From Cornus controversa (Eukaryota; Streptophyta; Magnoliopsida; Cornales; Cornaceae), in the NCBI GenBank assembly GCA_026545225.1, contig CM048845.1, positions 33,713,001-33,777,000 of the forward strand: a stretch of 64,000 nt of DNA, read 5' to 3'. The notes beneath the pieces were generated by a model, which was not told the origin of the DNA, searched no databases, and saw only the letters and a program-made list of their open reading frames with translations. The position numbers were made by a program, and so were the translations under genes. The first letter of the stretch is position 1; each line of letters starts with the position of its first letter. This document shows, in pieces, positions 60,903 to 64,000 of the stretch.

Positions 60903-61355
60903 TTGCCAGAAGATAGTATTGGAGCATGTCAGGAAAATACATTGGATAGTCAAGCAGAGACAACCATAAGAAGGGAAGAGGATATTATCTTGCATGATGG
61001 AGAAGAAAGTAGGCCAACTAATGATGATATTAGAGATACAGATGATACTAATCATCATAGGAGATTAGGAGATTTGATTCTCCCACCTCAGAAACCTCAA
61101 AAAGTCTCTACTGCTGCAAACATGAACAAGTTTCTTAACAGAATATGTGTGACTTTAGAGTCAAGGGTAGTTGAGACTACATGTTGCATAATTAAAGATT
61201 GCATAGAACTATTGAATCAAATTTCAGAAGTACCAAGAGGAAGTGAACTTTACTTGTTTACTTGTAGGACATTTAAAAAAAAGAAAAGCGAGAAATATTT
61301 GTGGCACTAGGTGATTCTGACCTATGATTAACTTGGCTTAAAAATGAACAAGCAG
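60903..61355 (+). pseudogene. PIF/Harbinger accessory ORF (Myb/SANT-like), C-terminal part
   Basis: The open stretch from 60903 (MPEDSIGACQENTLDSQ) to 61310 is acidic and then enters the closing part of the accessory protein: STAANMNKFLNRI, IKDCIELLNQISEVPRGSELYLF. Just after it, in another frame, the nucleotides read EIFVALGDSDL and LTWLKNE, the usual ending of this protein, so there is a frameshift near the A-run at about 61274 and a stop in that ending. The accessory protein of Harbinger elements carries a Myb/SANT-like DNA-binding domain and helps bring transposase to the nucleus and to the ends. The DNA-binding N-terminal part is not visible here. Confidence 0.65.
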
Positions 61356-61605
61356 TCTACAATAGACCCAATCCATAAGCTATTTAATTTTGATATGACA
61401 TTTTTATGCATATTTTTCTTTTGTTATGAAAATTAGGAGTAAAAAGGTAGATAATATTTTAACTTTTTTTTGTATGGTTTATGTGTTTCCTTTACTTTTA
61501 TGTTCTTTTATTCGTAAAATAAATAAATTGCAAGTTTCAATACATAATGATTAATTCTTATGTTTTATGATTGTACTAAATGGTATTTTTTTTAACAGCT
61601 ACAAT

Positions 61606-62943
61606 ATGGAGTTAGGTCAAGAGAAATTTGAAGAGATGGAAAGACATGCATTAGTTGTTATTACAGTTTGTGGAGTGACTACATATTATCAAAATTTTAT
61701 TGTAAAAGAACCATGCAGGAATTCAATTTATATTGGACACCAATTTGTAATGAACGTGTTAAATGGACATCATAAACATTGTCATAAATTATTTTGAATG
61801 GAAAAACACGTGTTTAGGTGACTTTGTCAAGAGTTTAATCAAAGAGATTTATTAGAAGATAGTCGTGAGCTTACTGTTGAAGAGCAAATAGCCATGTTTC
61901 TTATGACCGTTGATCACAATGCAAGAAATAGAATGTTGCAAGAGCGATTTCAACACTCTGGTGAGACTATTAGTAGGTATTTTAACAATGTCTTGAAATT
62001 GATTGTAATATTTGTCATGTTGGTTATTGTTCCTCTTTCTTTTGATAATACCCCTAGTCATATACGCAACAATCAGAAGTGTTAGCCTCATTTTCAGGTA
62101 ATTGATTTACAATTTAAATTTTTTTCATGATTATTTATATGCTTATTTTAACTGTGTAACATATAACAATTTATGTTTAGAGTTGTGTTGGTGCAATCGA
62201 TGGAACACATGCTGATGCAGTCAATACAGTAGATAAGCAACTTGCATTTCGTGGATGTAAAGGAGATTGCACACAAAATGTCATGGTTGCTTGTTCATTT
62301 GACATGCGATTCACATTTGTTTGGGCTGGGTGGGAGGGCTCAGCTCATGATTCTCGCATATTTAATGAAGCCATTCATATGCCAGAAATCAACTTTCCAA
62401 AACCTCCAAGTGGTTCGTATTGTCATCCTAAAAATAAAATTTATATACTTAAATATTTTATTTTGTTAACCACAATATTTTCTTTTATCGGTAAATATTA
62501 CACTGTTGATACTGGGTACCCTAATATGGAAGGATATTTAATACCATATAAAGAAGTGCGTTATCATTTCCAAGAATTTCAAAGAAGTCGCCAGCCAAGA
62601 GGAATTAGAGAATCTTTTAATTATGTCCATTCGTCGTTAAGAAATGTAGTTAAACATTGTTTTGGTGTTTGAAAAGCTCGTTGATCAATTTTAAAATGTA
62701 TGTCTCCTTTTCCATTCGAAACACATATTGATTGTAGTTGCATCAATAGCACTACACAACTATATAAGGCAAGAAGTAATAGCCGATACTGAATTTTGAT
62801 GGTATGATGAGGATGAAGGTTATCTTGGTGACAGGGATACTATCGACAGATAGACTTTTGGCATGGTGGACCCACAATATCAGCCTAAAATGAGCATTAT
62901 ACATGATGGAATTGCCACATCAATATGGGAAGCAACTCAATAA
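61606..62943 (+). pseudogene. PIF/Harbinger transposase (DDE_Tnp_4 type), inactive
   Basis: Blocks in order are LLEDSRELTVEEQIAMFLM (from about 61850), QERFQHSGETISRYFNNVLK, DNTPSHIRNN, GAIDGTH (first catalytic Asp, about 62194), FRGCKGDCTQNVMVACSFD, FVWAGWEGSAHDSRIFNEA (second Asp), VDTGYPNMEGYLIPYK, and FNYVHSSLRNVVKHCFGV. Two introns are likely: 62098-62180 (GT...AG) and about 62413-62490, whose acceptor reads CG instead of AG. In-frame stops occur (for example after HKLF at 61797, within FR-LCQEF, and after CFGV at 62670). The Glu expected in the LRNV(I/V)E box reads Lys. The copy is dead. Transposase of this family cuts and pastes the element, usually at TTA/TAA sites. Confidence 0.88.
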
Positions 62944-62945
62944 AT

Positions 62946-63838
62946 TATTTGTTACTATTTCTCATTAGTTCAAATTAGTATTGAATTTATTTTTATTTTA
63001 CTAATTGTATTATCATTTTTTGAACTAGTAGTTAAACTCTAGATACAATTGACATGTTTAAATTATATATAGGTATATTTAATTTTTTTTCTTTAAATAA
63101 AATTTATATATTTATTGTTTGGTGAGTTATTTATACATATTCGAGTTATGTGGATGACACAATTTTGAGTAATGATGTTGGTTTCCTTCCTTCCTAATAA
63201 TTTTTGTATGGTTCAATTTAAATTCATCTCCATAAAATGAAATAAAAGTAGCCACTGATTATAAAGGGTACCATTGTAAAATGGAAAGTATTTTTACTCA
63301 TGAAAAGACTTCTTAAATTTTTTTACCAAACACATGAAATAACTTTTTGATTTAAAAGGACTTATCAAATTCACGTTCGCCAAACATCTTTTCTATGATA
63401 AAGCCTTCCTCTAACCTCCTTCTATAAAGGATTTCTTACTAAAAGGTCTTTTGATATCAGGAAGCTCTCCCAAACTCTACCTTAATAATGGACCCATTGA
63501 ATTTAATTCATTCTAAAACTCCTAACTTCTCTCTACTCTTATTCCTCGAGTTCTTTTCCTCCTCTCTCATTGCAACGCTTATTTTTTCTATCTTCCAATC
63601 ATAATCTAATTACAATCTATTTCTTCAATTCATAGTAGGTTCGAACAATTCAATATATATGATTTTTTTTGTTTAATTTTAAAAAGTTAAAATCATTAGA
63701 TGGAGATTCTTTGAAAAAATATTGTCTTAATTTAGAATTCTTTTGTTAGTCCCAACTTCCATCATTTCTCCTAAAACCAATAAGTGTTAGGGAAGGCTTT
63801 AGTTTTGTACTTAAAACTTGTGTTTGTGGCAGTCAATC
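62946..63838. other. Non-genic AT-rich stretch
   Basis: No gene was found. The first part may include the 3' end of the Harbinger element. 63280-63440 contains several 'cttctta', 'aaaggactt' and 'gccaaacatctt' words resembling terminal sequences of small DNA elements, but no pair of inverted ends could be fixed. Confidence 0.4.
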
Positions 63839-64000
63839 TGTAACGACCCAAAAAAATTAAGCTTGATTAGTCGCTTAATGACATGCTTAGTGGATTTAAT
63901 AATCCTTTTCATGTTTTCGGTTACGGGTGTGGGATCGGAATAGATTCGGGTAAATCGAGAGGTAACTACGGACACTTGAGAGTGGTGTAGGGGTATGGAT
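63839..64000 (+). mobile_element. Start of another LTR at the window edge
   Basis: TGTAACGACCCAAAAAAATT followed by 'gcttgattagtcgcttaatg' and 'tgtgggatcgg' resembles the beginning of a plant Ty3/gypsy LTR. Only 162 bases are visible, so family and direction are uncertain. Confidence 0.5.

Larger units (their letters stand above)
58747..62945 (+). mobile_element. PIF/Harbinger DNA transposon, defunct, split by an LTR element
   Basis: Accessory ORF sequence (58747-58863 and 60884 to about 61355) and a DDE transposase (about 61606-62943) stand in the same direction, as is usual for plant PIF/Harbinger elements with two ORFs. The left end is lost at the TRIM border. The right TIR was not identified; phrases such as 'gttcgccaaacatc' near 63378 could belong to its end. 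The non-autonomous LTR element at 58864-60883 lies within the accessory-ORF region. Confidence 0.82.

Overview
The window is nuclear DNA of a plant, most likely a eudicot. The evidence is its AT-rich composition, Athila-type and copia-type LTR retrotransposons, a TRIM array, a PIF/Harbinger transposon, and one small secreted-protein gene with a TATA box. At least 80% of the window is transposable-element sequence, much of it nested. Only one gene (25604-25903) looks like an intact host gene.

Layout. 1-1085 is part of a long LTR running off the left edge. 1086-7543 plus 18228-18858 is an old minus-strand Athila-type element (A). It was split by a second Athila-type element (B, 7544-18227) that still has both LTRs (1510 bp each), a primer site and a near-perfect target duplication. 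18859-21624 is a third, partial member (C). 21625-24605 is a composite of long-LTR sequence. 24606-35100 is the least invaded part. It holds the secreted-protein gene, a decayed second copy (about 28000-28940), a promoter-only third copy (about 34819-35093), a long-TIR DNA element with a fold-back element inside it (26617-27847), and a broken copia element (29901-31081 plus 33816 to about 34080) carrying a solo LTR in its gag region (31082-33815).

35100-43151 is a pile of long LTRs (35100-35948, 35949-41143, 37940-40975) and a SIRE-like copia LTR (41144-42543). 43152-51577 is an internally reduced Athila-type element (E). 51817-58746 is a tandem TRIM array of five LTRs. It is split by a solo LTR (F, 52672-58499), which is itself split by a 4.5-kb solo LTR (G, 53299-57773). 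58747-62945 is a dead PIF/Harbinger transposon whose accessory-ORF region contains a 2.0-kb non-autonomous LTR element (58864-60883). The last 162 bases begin another LTR.

Two patterns cut across the element families. First, several unrelated LTR families carry a block of short self-complementary words, different in each family but alike in design. Second, three diverged members of the long-LTR family carry a minisatellite whose 45-50 bp units keep TCACC/GGTGA dyad arms while the inner sequence differs. These are the most interesting observations here. No RNA genes, CRISPR arrays or bacterial-type features were seen. Family names rest on motif recognition by eye, without searches.
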